A stretch of DNA of 64,000 nucleotides from Corbicula japonica. Taxonomy: Eukaryota > Mollusca > Bivalvia > Venerida > Cyrenidae. Shown piece by piece: positions 13,601 to 25,600 of this stretch (positions are counted from its first letter, which is position 1; every line of letters starts with the position of its first letter). Below the pieces are notes generated by a model. It saw only the letters and a list, made by a program, of their open reading frames with translations. It made no database searches and had not been told where the DNA came from. The stretch spans positions 6,882,001-6,946,000 of the forward strand of contig JAZAYU010000012.1 in the NCBI GenBank assembly GCA_038501625.1, in the 5' to 3' direction. A program made the translations under genes and the position numbers.

Positions 13601-16600
13601 TATTAGGTTATCTCTGACCAAGATATGCAAGCTGATCTTGATCTACACTGGTTGCACATGTGTTAAAACATGTTTAAGGAGTAAAGTGTTCATTTATTAC
13701 ATTTGTGACAAATGTAGACCCAGATCAGTCTATGTATCCACACAGTTTAATTAGGGTCTACACAGTTCACAATTCAACAAATTCACATAAAAAAAATTCT
13801 GTAAATCACCCTTTTATGAACCATGAATAGAGTTGCCTCAATTCATAGTAAGTCTTTTACAATGGTTTAGCACTTAATCCTCTACTCAATGGGATATGGT
13901 TGTTATCCCATGGGCAAAAAGTGTAGATCCAGATCAGCTAGCACATCCATTCCTTCCAATCAGGATTTACACTCAGGCCTATTTTTTATTCATTAGGTTC
14001 TTTCTGAAAAAGAAGCAAACATTGTAGATCCAGATCAGACGGTGTAGCGTTATGCTACCGCATAGAAGAGACTAACAAAGTGTAAGTCTGTTACGGCCAG
14101 GAGCCCTCGTCGTGGTCGCTCGGACGAGCTACTAGGACTGCCACACTCTAGATCTGGATAGCAACTGCCTTGCTACTCCAGTATATATAGGCCAGTTTAT
14201 ATAATTATTGTAATAATAAATAGTTTGCAACCACAGCGATACACCGGTTGACCCTATCCGCAGGCCGTGTGTCCAGTGCAAGCTGCACTGACACACCGAC
14301 CTTCTTACAGGTTCACCGAGACGGCATAGATTTGTATCTCATCTGTTTGCACATGTGATTAAACCAATATACATGTATATGGAGTAAAAGGTTAAAGGGT
14401 TAATAAATAGATGTGCTGGAATACACATGGAATGGTTGCATCCTGGCAACACACTATTATGGGTAACTCTGTAACATAACAAGCTAGAAATAAAACTTTT
14501 GCTGAAAAATGGAGGTTTTATAAGTCTGTATTTCAGATAAGAAATTCCACTACAGATTTTCAAGTCTTTAATACTTTCACAGTGGTATTTTTGTATCTTT
14601 AATGGGGCCGTCACACTATGACGTTCTGGCCAGCATTCTACAACATTTGAGAAAATGCTGACTATCGTTAGTCAGTCGTTACTCAAGCAATACTTGATTG
14701 TTACAAATCGTTTGCTTTGCTGTGAACGACTCTTTGGTGACCTGTCAACTACCGCTGAACGGTCCCCTAGCGCTGCAGCGTGTGACAAAAGTGAAGCAAA
14801 CGTCAATTTAGCCTTACCTGAACGTCCATGCCTCAGCATGCTCGTCTGACAGTGACAATCGTTCTTGGCTCGCCAGTGGCACATGAGAACATGCTCATGG
14901 GTTTAGGGGTTTCTTACTTGGTCACTGTTACACGCTTCTAGTGCGTGAGACACATGCTAGTGGTGCATTAGACTAAACGTTTATAACGTGCCAGATGTGT
15001 CATCCTCATTCTAGAATGTTGACCAGAACGTCATAGTGTGATGGCCCCTTTACTAAGCGTAGCTTACATATACATGTACCAGTGTTTTAAAACTAAACAA
15101 GTTGACTTTTATGTTGGATTTGATTATTTCAAAAGATAACTATTGTTAGTTATTGCAGATGTTGTTTTTCTGATTCAGATTATAGCTTTTGAACTCTTAT
15201 CCTTTGAAATATTGAACAGCAGTGCCTATACAATTAAAATATCCAAATGGCTAACAAAATACACAAAAAAAGATATAAATGAAATTTTCTTTTGTCTATA
15301 GACATATCTAATTTAATATCTGTCACGAAATCGGAAAACAACTCCTACGTGGATATGATTATTAAATTAATAAAATTGTTTCATCTACAAATGTGGCTGA
15401 TTTTTTGTCTCCATAAATTGCTGTTTTTTTATGTTGTTTATCTTTGTTCACAATATCTCTTATTGTCTGGAAAAATGGCACACTTTTACATGTATTTCTT
15501 ACATAAAACTATAAAATAAAAAGGAGTAAAGACAATACCAATATATAAAATAAATACCAAATAAACTGATAATCAGTGGTGAACAAAGTTTCCCTGTTTA
15601 ATTATATTAGTGTTATTTGGGGCACATGTTAGAACATCTTATTTGAGGCGTATGTAAGCATGTTTCATTTAGGGCAATGTGTTAGCAAGTCTTACTTAAG
15701 GGCAGCATATTAGCACATCTTATTTCGGGCAGTGTGTTAGCACATCTAATTTAGGGCATTGTGTTAGCACATCTCATTTGGGGCACATGTTAAGAAAAAG
15801 GTATACACGTGTATATATGGAGGAAAGAGTTAAACTGTATGACATCATTCCTAGGATTGGCGTCAGGTTTCCAAATAATGACGTTCCTCATTTAGTTCTC
15901 TTTAGATAACAAAATGTTTATAACCAAACTTGCTCAGAGTGTAATCGTGCTTCATATCCCCTTTCTGTACCCTAGAATCTTTTGTCTCGCTGCTAAAAAT
16001 TTAAAACCAAAGTTTAAAAAAAAGTAATAGACATTCACGTGCCTTTCTAAGTTGCAAATGTTATCTTCTTTTTTAGACCATGCTTACAAATGCAATCAAC
16101 CTTGGCTGTAGTTCACTTGTGAAAACGTCTAAGGTGTCATCCGATTAAATAAGTGGGTCAAAATATTTCTCGTGCTGACTTGATGCTATGCGTCCAATTT
16201 TTCTTGTATGATTTGAACTTCCTTATAGCAGAATATAATGCCGTCAATCAAATAATGATTACTTCTATCTCTGTCCAAAAATGGATCATAGTAATAAGAC
16301 TCGTCTGTCCGTACAACCGTCCATACGTCCCCAAATCTTGTGGCATCAACTCCTCCTAAACTATAAGGCGGATTACTTTCAAACTTGCACAGATGATCAA
16401 GCAGGATGTATAGATGATCATAAAGAAAGAATTTTTCCTGTGACAATTTTTACCAGAGTTATGGCCCTTTGTGATTAAAAATTATGTTGCAGCAGTTGGG
16501 GCATCAGTGTCCGAGGACACATTCTAGTTTTCTAATATCTGATTGGTTGAAATAGAGACCAGTTTTCAAATGGACCAATCAGAAGCGAGAGTGGTATCAA

Positions 16601-19600
16601 ATCTTATATCATTCATTCAAATTTCCTGCTTATTAAAAAGCTTCTATTATCACTAATATTAACACAAGGGTCTGCAAAAAGAAAAAAAGTCAGAAATCAA
16701 AATTCCTTTCCCCCCAGAGTAAACCGCCATTAAACTCCCATGTAATTTTAACTATTGCTGGTATTTTAGGGTATTTTGTGCTCTTCGGATGCCGATCAGT
16801 TGTTGTATTTAAAGGTAACTCGCAAATATTGTACACAGAACAATTTATAGTCTAGTTCCATTTTAGTTGTTGTTTGCTTAGCAATTTTTAATTTCAGTTA
16901 ATTCAGTCTAGGAATAAATTCACCCCCATTGCTTTTCCATCTCATTTCAGCCATTTTTATGTTGTTTGTAGATCTAATGACCCCCAAGATGTATTGTTTT
17001 TCTGTTTATGTGAAACTGGAGATTTTGTATGACATTATAATTATCCTTATTTTGGACCAGTTACTGTCATTTTCAGAACTGTAAGGAATTGATATGTAAA
17101 ATCCTAAGACAATGGGTCAGTCTTTATAGTCTGTAGTCAATGCAGAAAACGATTACTGCAAATTCATTTTTATTTGTTGTGTGCTACTTTTTGCAAATTT
17201 AGCAAATTTTATGCGTTGATTGAGCCTAGAAGTTCACCCCTACTACACAAATTATAGATTGGAAACTTAATGTGATTTTTAAAAAAATGAGTAGGAACAA
17301 AAATGCCATTTTTATGAAAACCATGCAATTTTGTTTCTTCAGAAATAAAAAAAGTATTCCCTTCATAGTCCTAAACTTGTTTCCTTTCAGCTAAGCTAAG
17401 AACTTAACCCTTTCCTTGATCTGCACTGGTCGCATTTTTGTCAGAAATAACCTAATGAATCAAAAAGTGAACAGATTAGATCCTGATCAGACGGCACGGA
17501 TGTGCCGGCTGATCTGGATCTAAACTGTTCGCCCAAGCAATAAAGGTGTATCTATACAGGAAAGGGTTAAATTAAAATCAGGGCCCAAAACATTTGAAAA
17601 AATATTGATATAAAATCTCAGATCTCAGCAAACAGGCTCCAATATTAAAAATTTTAGCATGGAACCAGTCTCAGGTCTCCAGCTTTCCATTGGTCAGTTT
17701 TGAAACTATGATCAGTTTCAACCAATCAGATTGGTGGTCTCTCAACTTTAAATTTATAAACTTGGAACCTGATTGGTTGAAATTGAGCACTCTCTCAGAA
17801 CCTACCAATAGTAATTTTGAGATTTGAAACTTCATTACAGTCTCATCTTTGTAACCTTAAAGCCAGATTGGGGCCAAGATCAATAAAATAAAATTGGAGA
17901 CCAGTCTCCAAATCTCAAGCATCTGATTGGCTAAAATGATGAATGGTAGCCTTTTCAGCCAATCAGAAACTTGAGATTTGAGACTGGTCTCCTGATTTAG
18001 TTTTATGATCTTGGGCCCAGATGACGAAAATTATATTTTCATAAGGCTTATGTAAAGCTTAAATCTGCACCCCATTAGAAATGTACACTTGTACTGTTAA
18101 CAACATTATCTTTTAGATTTGTTGCAAATAAAGTACATATTTATATCATATCTAATCATTTGTTTGTTTGTTATCAAATTGTTTCATGTACATATTGATA
18201 CGAATGCACCTACCAAAGAACTTTTGCATTGTGTAAATAAAGGGAACATGTTACATAACTATTATTATGATAGTTTTAAATTTCAACACAAAATGAGGAA
18301 AGGAATTGAATCAAAATTAGTTAAACATGTGAATTTCTCTTCAGCTCGCCAAGATGAGGCTGACTTAAAGCGCCAGAAGCTTGACTATGCCGAAATAACT
18401 CCATGTTTGAAAGAAGTGTCAAGGCTATGGGATGAAATGTTGGCCCAGGCCGGAAGGTCAAAGGTCAAGGTCGAGCATGACAAACTGCTCCGGTGTGTCC
18501 GACAAGGTATGTTGTACTTCGGTGATACTTTATGTCTGAATCCAAGCTTACAGGTTAAAAGATCATTTCAGTGAGACAGAAGACTAGTCTTAAATCTCAG
18601 GGGACTGATTGGCTGAAATGACGACCAATTGCCATTTCAGCCAATCTGATGCTTGAGATTAAAGACTGGTTTCCAGATTTTAGTTTTATGATCTTTGGCA
18701 CAGGTCCAAAGATAATTTCATTGAATCTGCAGACCAGTCTCAAATCTCAAGCATCTGATTGGTTAAACTGAATCAAGTTTTCAAACTGACCAATAGAAAT
18801 TTAGAGTTTTTAGGCTGGTCATCATGGGCCCAAGATCATGAAATGGCGACTGGTCGCCATTTCAGCCAATTGGATGCTTGAGATTTGAGACTGACCTCCA
18901 ATCTTTGTTTCGTGATCTTGGACCCGGATCTTGGGAACAGGTGTTTTCTTCTGTTGATATTTGCAAAGAGAAAAAAAAAGTTTTCTAAAAATAGTCAATC
19001 TTTGAAACTTAACCTGATATGCAAATGCCATATCTATTGAAATTTTTTTTGTGTGGTTAATCTGTCATGATCAGAAACAAGTATTCAACATGCATTAATA
19101 TCTTGACATTTCAGACTATTAATTTCATCGAAACTGAAAAGGTCAATATTCATTGCATTTATTTCTGGAACTTCTGCATTTTGTTTTTCTGATAGGTTTT
19201 AAGGTTTTACCAGACAGATAGGGAGAATGTTTCTCAATCAAAATGGCTACCAATTCCCACTGTTTCATTTTGTTTTTGATCACTACAAAATAAGTTTTAT
19301 TTGAATTGTTTTGCTTTAAATGTTAACTGCAGTTAAACCTGTCTTCAAAGACCCTCTAGGGAAAATCAAAAAGTGTTGTTTTTTTAAGGCATATGGTCTT
19401 TGTTTACAGGTGTTTTTGTTCTTTAATGTGGACTTGATCCACAGGTGGCCTTTTTTACTCGTAGTCTTCGGCACAGCTTAAACAAGCAAACAATTAGAAT
19501 GGAACAATTGCAAGCAAGGAGAATGGAACAATATTTTTCTCTCCTGACCTGTTGTTAATACTTTTCAGGAGTGCCACAGTCAAAGCGTGGGGAGATCTGG

Positions 19601-22600
19601 GAATTTCTTGTAGAGCAGCATCGGCTCGAGTTTCCGAGTGTTGAGGAAAATACACCTACGGTCGAGTACAGTGAACTTCTGAAACAGCTCACGAATCATC
19701 AGCACGCCATTTTGATTGATCTGAGTAGGAGACCATTTTAATTGTTTTTCGTTCATAAATTCAATTTAATTGCATGAAAATTACCAATCGTGAAATTTTA
19801 AACCTCTCTTAATATCAATGTTCTAATTTTCTCATAAAATTGTTAAATCTTAAATAATTTTTTTAGGACCATTTCATTGATTAATTTGTATTCATCTATT
19901 TTTCTCTTTTAATAGTAACTTTAATAATTATATTAATAACTTTTCGCCTGACACATTGTATAGCTTAATAATATGTAAACGAGATGGGAAAGGCCGTCTG
20001 GTGATGTTAGTATAACTCATGGCCTGACCAATTTGCATGAATAGATCATTTATGTCCACATTCTAGTATATTCTATGTTTTTTAATTGAATAAAATATGT
20101 TTAATAACAATATCCTTGTGGGAGAAATCGTGATTTTCTGTTGCTGTCTATAATTTGTTTGTTAAGTTACCGGTGCCCAAGATCATAAAACTTAATCTGG
20201 AGATCGGTCTAAAATCTCAAGCATCTGATTGGCTGAAATGGCGACCAGTCGCCATTTCAGCCAATCAGATCCTTGAGATTTGAGACTGATCTCAAAACTT
20301 AGTTTTATGATCTTGGGATCTGTAATAGAAAATGCAGACCTGCGGAAAATTACAATTTCTCCCTGTTGAGTTGTAATGGTTTTAAATACCTTGCAAAAAC
20401 ACATGGAATTTAAAATTTTGTCGGTAATTGAAAATAATCTGTGCCCTAACAAAAACATTAAATAGAAATATTTAAAACATTTTCGTGTCTGATGTTTATT
20501 TTGTACAGAGCTTCAATTTTGTTTTATTAGGAGTATTTTAACAATTACTATGGTTTTTAAAGAGAAGCAGGACTAGTATAATTGTTTTCATGACGAGGCA
20601 GGCTCTTTTTATCGGCTAATTACTCGGCAGTTTGTGTATTCAAAACACAATGTGACTTCATTCTTTTTTGTATTTTTTGAAAAATAATTTCAACATAGAT
20701 TACTTTATTTATTTTTTAAAAACATCTAAATTGTTTACTAAGGGGATAAAGCTTGTGTTCCACTTTGGGCGTTAAAGTGAACAGTTAAAATCTATTTTAG
20801 AGTATGGAAAATATGTTTACCTGACTTACAGAAAAGTTTTTTTTACCAGTTTGAAATTAAATATTTACTGATAATTCACAGTTTTCCATAATTTTTGGGG
20901 GCCTTGTTGTTTTGTTCAATATAATTATGCTCATAGACTATATCATTGGTATCTATGAACACATTTAATGATCAAAATGCAACAACATTAATGTGCTATG
21001 AAAATAAATGGATAGAGCTAATCATTTATCCCATGGGCAAACAGTGTAGATCAGCCAGCACATCCATTTCATCTTATAAGGATCTACACTTTTAGCTTTT
21101 TGAATTATTATGTTATTTCTGACCAAGAACTGAACTTTAGTTTCCGATCAGGCAGTACAGATGTTCTGGCTGATCTGGATCTACAATGTTAGCACATACG
21201 ATAAAAACAGAATATACTCAGTAAAGGGTTCAATGTCCCAAGGGGTGTTTTGCAGAATATACGGACTGAACAGTGAACATTGTAGATCCTGATCGATTCT
21301 GCATGAGCACAGGCTAAACTGATAGCTAATTCAACATGAATTGCAAATTGAAATAATCTGTGCTTGTTACACAAAGACTTTGAATTTCAGTTTGAGCACC
21401 AGTCAGTGTCTACAGTCTGCACATCTATGTTAATTCTGATCTGAATCTACACCGGTTGCTCTTTGTCAGAAATAACCATAGAAATAAGTACAAAAATGCC
21501 AACTGATCTGGATCTACACAGTCATTAATTTCCTACTTTTTTCATGTCGGGTTGCTAACCACAACATCCCAATTATGACACCTCACTGTTTACTCTCTCT
21601 ATATAAGGGTTTTATGGCGTTTTTAACCATGCTAATTCTGATCTAGATCTATACTGGTTGCCCCAGATAAGCCAGCATATCCATGCTAATTTTGATCTGG
21701 ATCTGCACTGGTTTCTTCTTCAGAAATAACCATGAATATGCTGGCTGATCTGGATCTTTACTGTTTGCCCAAGGGATAACAGAACAAAATATCCTATGAA
21801 GTGAATACAGTGGAGCTCCGCTATATCGCGATCCGCTATATCGCGAAATCCAATATAACGCGGCCGACCCTTGGACCCCATTTTTTATTCATAAAAGATA
21901 GTAAAATTCTATCAACGGCCATTTTTGTATATTTGGAAAGGGAAAAAAGGGAAGTAACAACGTAAATACCGCGTTAATCGATAAAGACAATGACGCTCGT
22001 TCATTAACGTATTGAAAATCATTGAAAAAATTGTGAAATGTTCCTTTATGATCTGTTGATTGTTTCCTACGTTTATTAAAATATCAAACTGTCATAAAAT
22101 TGTTAAGTAATAAATTGTTGTACAAACACTGGGGCACCTAATCATGTACGCGAAATGGTTACTGAATGGTTGTTTTTCGCACCTACTGCAGATAAAATGA
22201 CAAAGGTGTCTGATGTTGTTAATTGGCTTCTAATTTGAGAAGCTCATGCCTACATTTGACATGTGTTGAGAACCTGTTGACATTTTGAGTAGCTTTACCA
22301 TGTTCTTATATAAACTTAAGTTCAAAGTTTTCACGCGTATTTTCCTTCAAAACAGCGTTCAGGTCAAACAAATACATGAGTTCCGCATATGACACACGCC
22401 CGCAGAATAAACTTTTGTGAGTTAATTTCACAAAGTAATAATTTTATAGCACCTGTTAGATAGAACAAAACAACATGGAAACAAAGGATTTTATTTCAAA
22501 TAACGATAAAATGATACGAGTAATACATGTATGGACCTAGCATAGCGTAAGTTCTATGTCCCGCGAATATCGCGAATCCGATAATAACGCGATTTGATGG

Positions 22601-25600
22601 GATGGACCCCACAGACCGCGTTATATTGGATCTCCACTGTAGTTAACCCTTTCCTGTATAGATACACCTTTATTGCTAGGGCGAACAGTTTAGATCCAGA
22701 TCAGCCGGCACATCCGTGCCGTCTGATCAGGATCTAAACTGTTCGCTTGTTGATTCATTAGATTATTTCTGACCAAAATGCGACCAGTGCAGATCCTGAT
22801 CAGACGGCACGGATGTGCCGGCTGATCTGGATCTACACTGGTCGCACATGCGTAAAAATGCATATATATCAAGTAAAGAGTTAAACTATATATATTTCTC
22901 AGAATAGTTCATTGTTTTCTGCAATAATAACCAGGGAAGGGTCAAAATATGGATACATCTTTGAAATACACACCTTAGCTGGAATCATATTGAAGTTTCT
23001 GGCAAGAGTGTATGGTAAATAAAGTAACAAGCCTGTCATTTAGTGCAGCCTGCAGGAGTCATCACGGAACTCCATAGTAGGCAAATACATCTTACTTGGT
23101 GACAATTTGATTAAACTGAAAACCAAACCTCTACTCCAACGATAGGGCTAACATCCCATGACATTGCCTCAGTGCAATAGCAGTATATCTCCTTAATATT
23201 TCAGTGGTACCAATACTGTGCCCAAGGTTATAAAACTGAGCATGGAAACCAGTCTCAAATCTCAAGCATCTGATTGGCTGAAAAGGTGAACACTCGCCAT
23301 TTCAGCCAATCAGATGCTTGAGCTTTGAGACTGGTTTCCAATCTCAGTTTTATAACCTCCAGCCCTGGTTTTGCACTAAGATGACCATGTGTTACCAGTT
23401 TAAATCTAGTTCTGCCAGCACATAAGTGCATTTGTGCAGTCTGATCTGGATGTACACTGGTTACATTTATATTTTTGGGGTTATTTCTGACCAAGACACA
23501 TGCGATTACATTATTGCATTATTTTCTTCAGTGCAAGATATTAACTTGTTACTCAGTATATAATAATGGCTTTTATCCCATAGATTGACCAGTGTAGATC
23601 CACGTTAGTTCCAGATCAGATGGCAGGAACATCCATGTCATCTTGTCAGGATCTACACTTCTATCTTTTGGCTTCATTATAAGCTTATTTGTGACCAAGA
23701 AGGCAAAATTGTACATCCAGATCAGACGGCACAGATGTAATAAGAAGTGTATCTATGGAGTAAAGAAGGGCGAACCATTTTCTCCATATTATTATCAGTA
23801 TTTTAATATGTGTGCGACCAGTGTAGGTCCAGATCAGTCGGCACATCTGTGCCATCTGATTAGAATCTGCACTTTTTGCTTTATGGTTAGAAAATAGCTT
23901 AACCCTTTCCAGTATAGATACACCTTTATTGCTAGGGCGAACAGTTTAGATCCAGATCAGCCGGTACATCCGTGCCATCTGATCAGGATCTAAACTGTTC
24001 GCTTTTTGATTCATTAGGTTATTTCTGACCAAAATGCGACCAGTGCAGATCCTGATCAGACGGCACGGATGTGCCGGCTGATCTGGATCTACACTGGTCA
24101 CACATGCGTAAAAATGCATATATATCAAGTAAAGAGTTAAACTATATATATTTCTCAGAAGAGTTCATTGTTTTCTGCAATAATAACCAGGGAAGGGTCA
24201 AAATACACACCTTAGCTGGAATCATATTGAAGTTTCTGGCAAGAGTGTATGGTAAATAAAGTAACAAGCCTGTCATTTAGTGCAGCCTGCAGGAGTCATC
24301 ACGGAACTCCATAGTAGGCAAATACATCTTACTTGGTGACAATTTGATTAAACTGAAAACCAAACCTCTACTCCTATGATAGGGCTAACATCCCTTGACA
24401 TTGCCACAGTGCAATAGCAGTATATCTCCTTAATATTTCAGTGGTACCAATACTGTGCCCAAGGTTATAAAACTGAGCATGGAAACCAGTCTCAAATCTC
24501 GAGCATCTGATTGGCTGAAATGGTGAACACTCGCCATTTCAGCCAATCAGATGCTTGAGATTTGAGACTGGTTTCCAATCTCAGTTTTATAACCTCCAGC
24601 CCTGGTTTTGCACTAAGATGACCATGTGTGACCAGTTTAAATCTAGTTCTGCCAGCACATAAGTGCATTTGTGCAGTCTGATCTGGATGAACACTGGTTA
24701 CATTTAGATTTTTTTTGTTATTTCTGACCAAGAAACATGTGATAACATTGTTGCATTATTTTCTTCCGTGCAAGATATTAACTTGTTACTCAGTATATAA
24801 TAATGGCTTTTATCCCATAGATTGACCAGTGTAGATCCACGTAAGTTTCCAGATCAGATGGCAGGAACATCCATTGCCCAAGATCATAAAACTAAATCTG
24901 GAGATCAGTCTCAAATCTCAAGCATCTGATTGGCTGAAATGGCGACCAGTCGCCATTTCAGCCAATCAGATCCTTGAGATTTGAGACTGATCTCAAAACT
25001 TAGTTTTATGATCTTGGGCACAGGTCATGTTGTCAGGATCTACACTTTTATCCTTTGGCTTCATTATTAGCTTATTTGTGATTGTACATCCAGATCAGAC
25101 GGCACAGATGCAATAAGAAATGTATCTATGGAGTAAAGAAGGGCGAACCATTTACTCCATATTATTACAAGTATTTTAATATGTGTGCGACCAGTGTAGG
25201 TCCAGATCAGTCGGCACATCTGTGCCATCTGATTAGAATCTGCACTGTTTGCTTTATGGTAAGAAAATAGCTTAACCCTTTCCTGTATAGATACACCTTT
25301 ATTGCTAGGGCGAACAGTTTAGATCCAGATCAGCCAGCACATCCGTTCCATCTGATGAGGATCTAAACTGTTCGCTTTTTGATTCATTAGGTTATTTCTG
25401 ACCAAAATGCGAACAGTGCAGATCCTGATCAGACAGCACGGATGTGCCGGCTGATCTGGATCTACACTGGTCGCACATGCGTAAAAATGCGTATATATCA
25501 AGGAAAGGGTTAAGCAAAGAGCTAACAGTGCAAAACCTGATCGGACAGTACAGATGTGCCAGCTGATCCAGATCTACATTGTTAGCCAATGTCATAAAGG

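Larger units (their letters stand above)
22643..25513. repeat. tandem segmental repeat, ~1.25-kb unit, 2.2 copies
   Basis: Copy 1 (22643-23898), copy 2 (23899-25271) and a truncated copy 3 (25272-25513) each start with the same TTAACCCTTTCCTGTATAG MITE. They continue through TCATTGTTTTCTGCAATAA, a CCCAAGGTTATAAAACTGAG palindrome, GCCAGCACATAAGTGCATTT and AAGGGCGAACCATTT. Copy 2 is longer mainly because of a 149-bp insertion at 24875-25023. Nucleotide identity is high, so the duplication is recent. Confidence 0.93.

Noticed and set aside
14655..14849. Overlapping frames on both strands of 60-70 codons at 14.66-14.88 kb.
   Set aside because: They lie inside the 445-bp GGGGCCGTCACAC element, which is non-coding and bounded by its TIRs.
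18119..18344. The 5' part of a 151-codon frame preceding the exon F residues, with a hydrophobic start resembling a signal or membrane segment.
   Set aside because: Exon F has a strong acceptor at 18344 and its phase joins exon E; the upstream codons are intronic and match nothing in TBC1D1/4.
22690..22872. Recurring minus-strand frames of the [20 protein letters not shown] type at many places, looking like a multigene family.
   Set aside because: They are translations of the double-hairpin MITE; both strands and several frames are open by chance, and copies carry frameshifts without bias.
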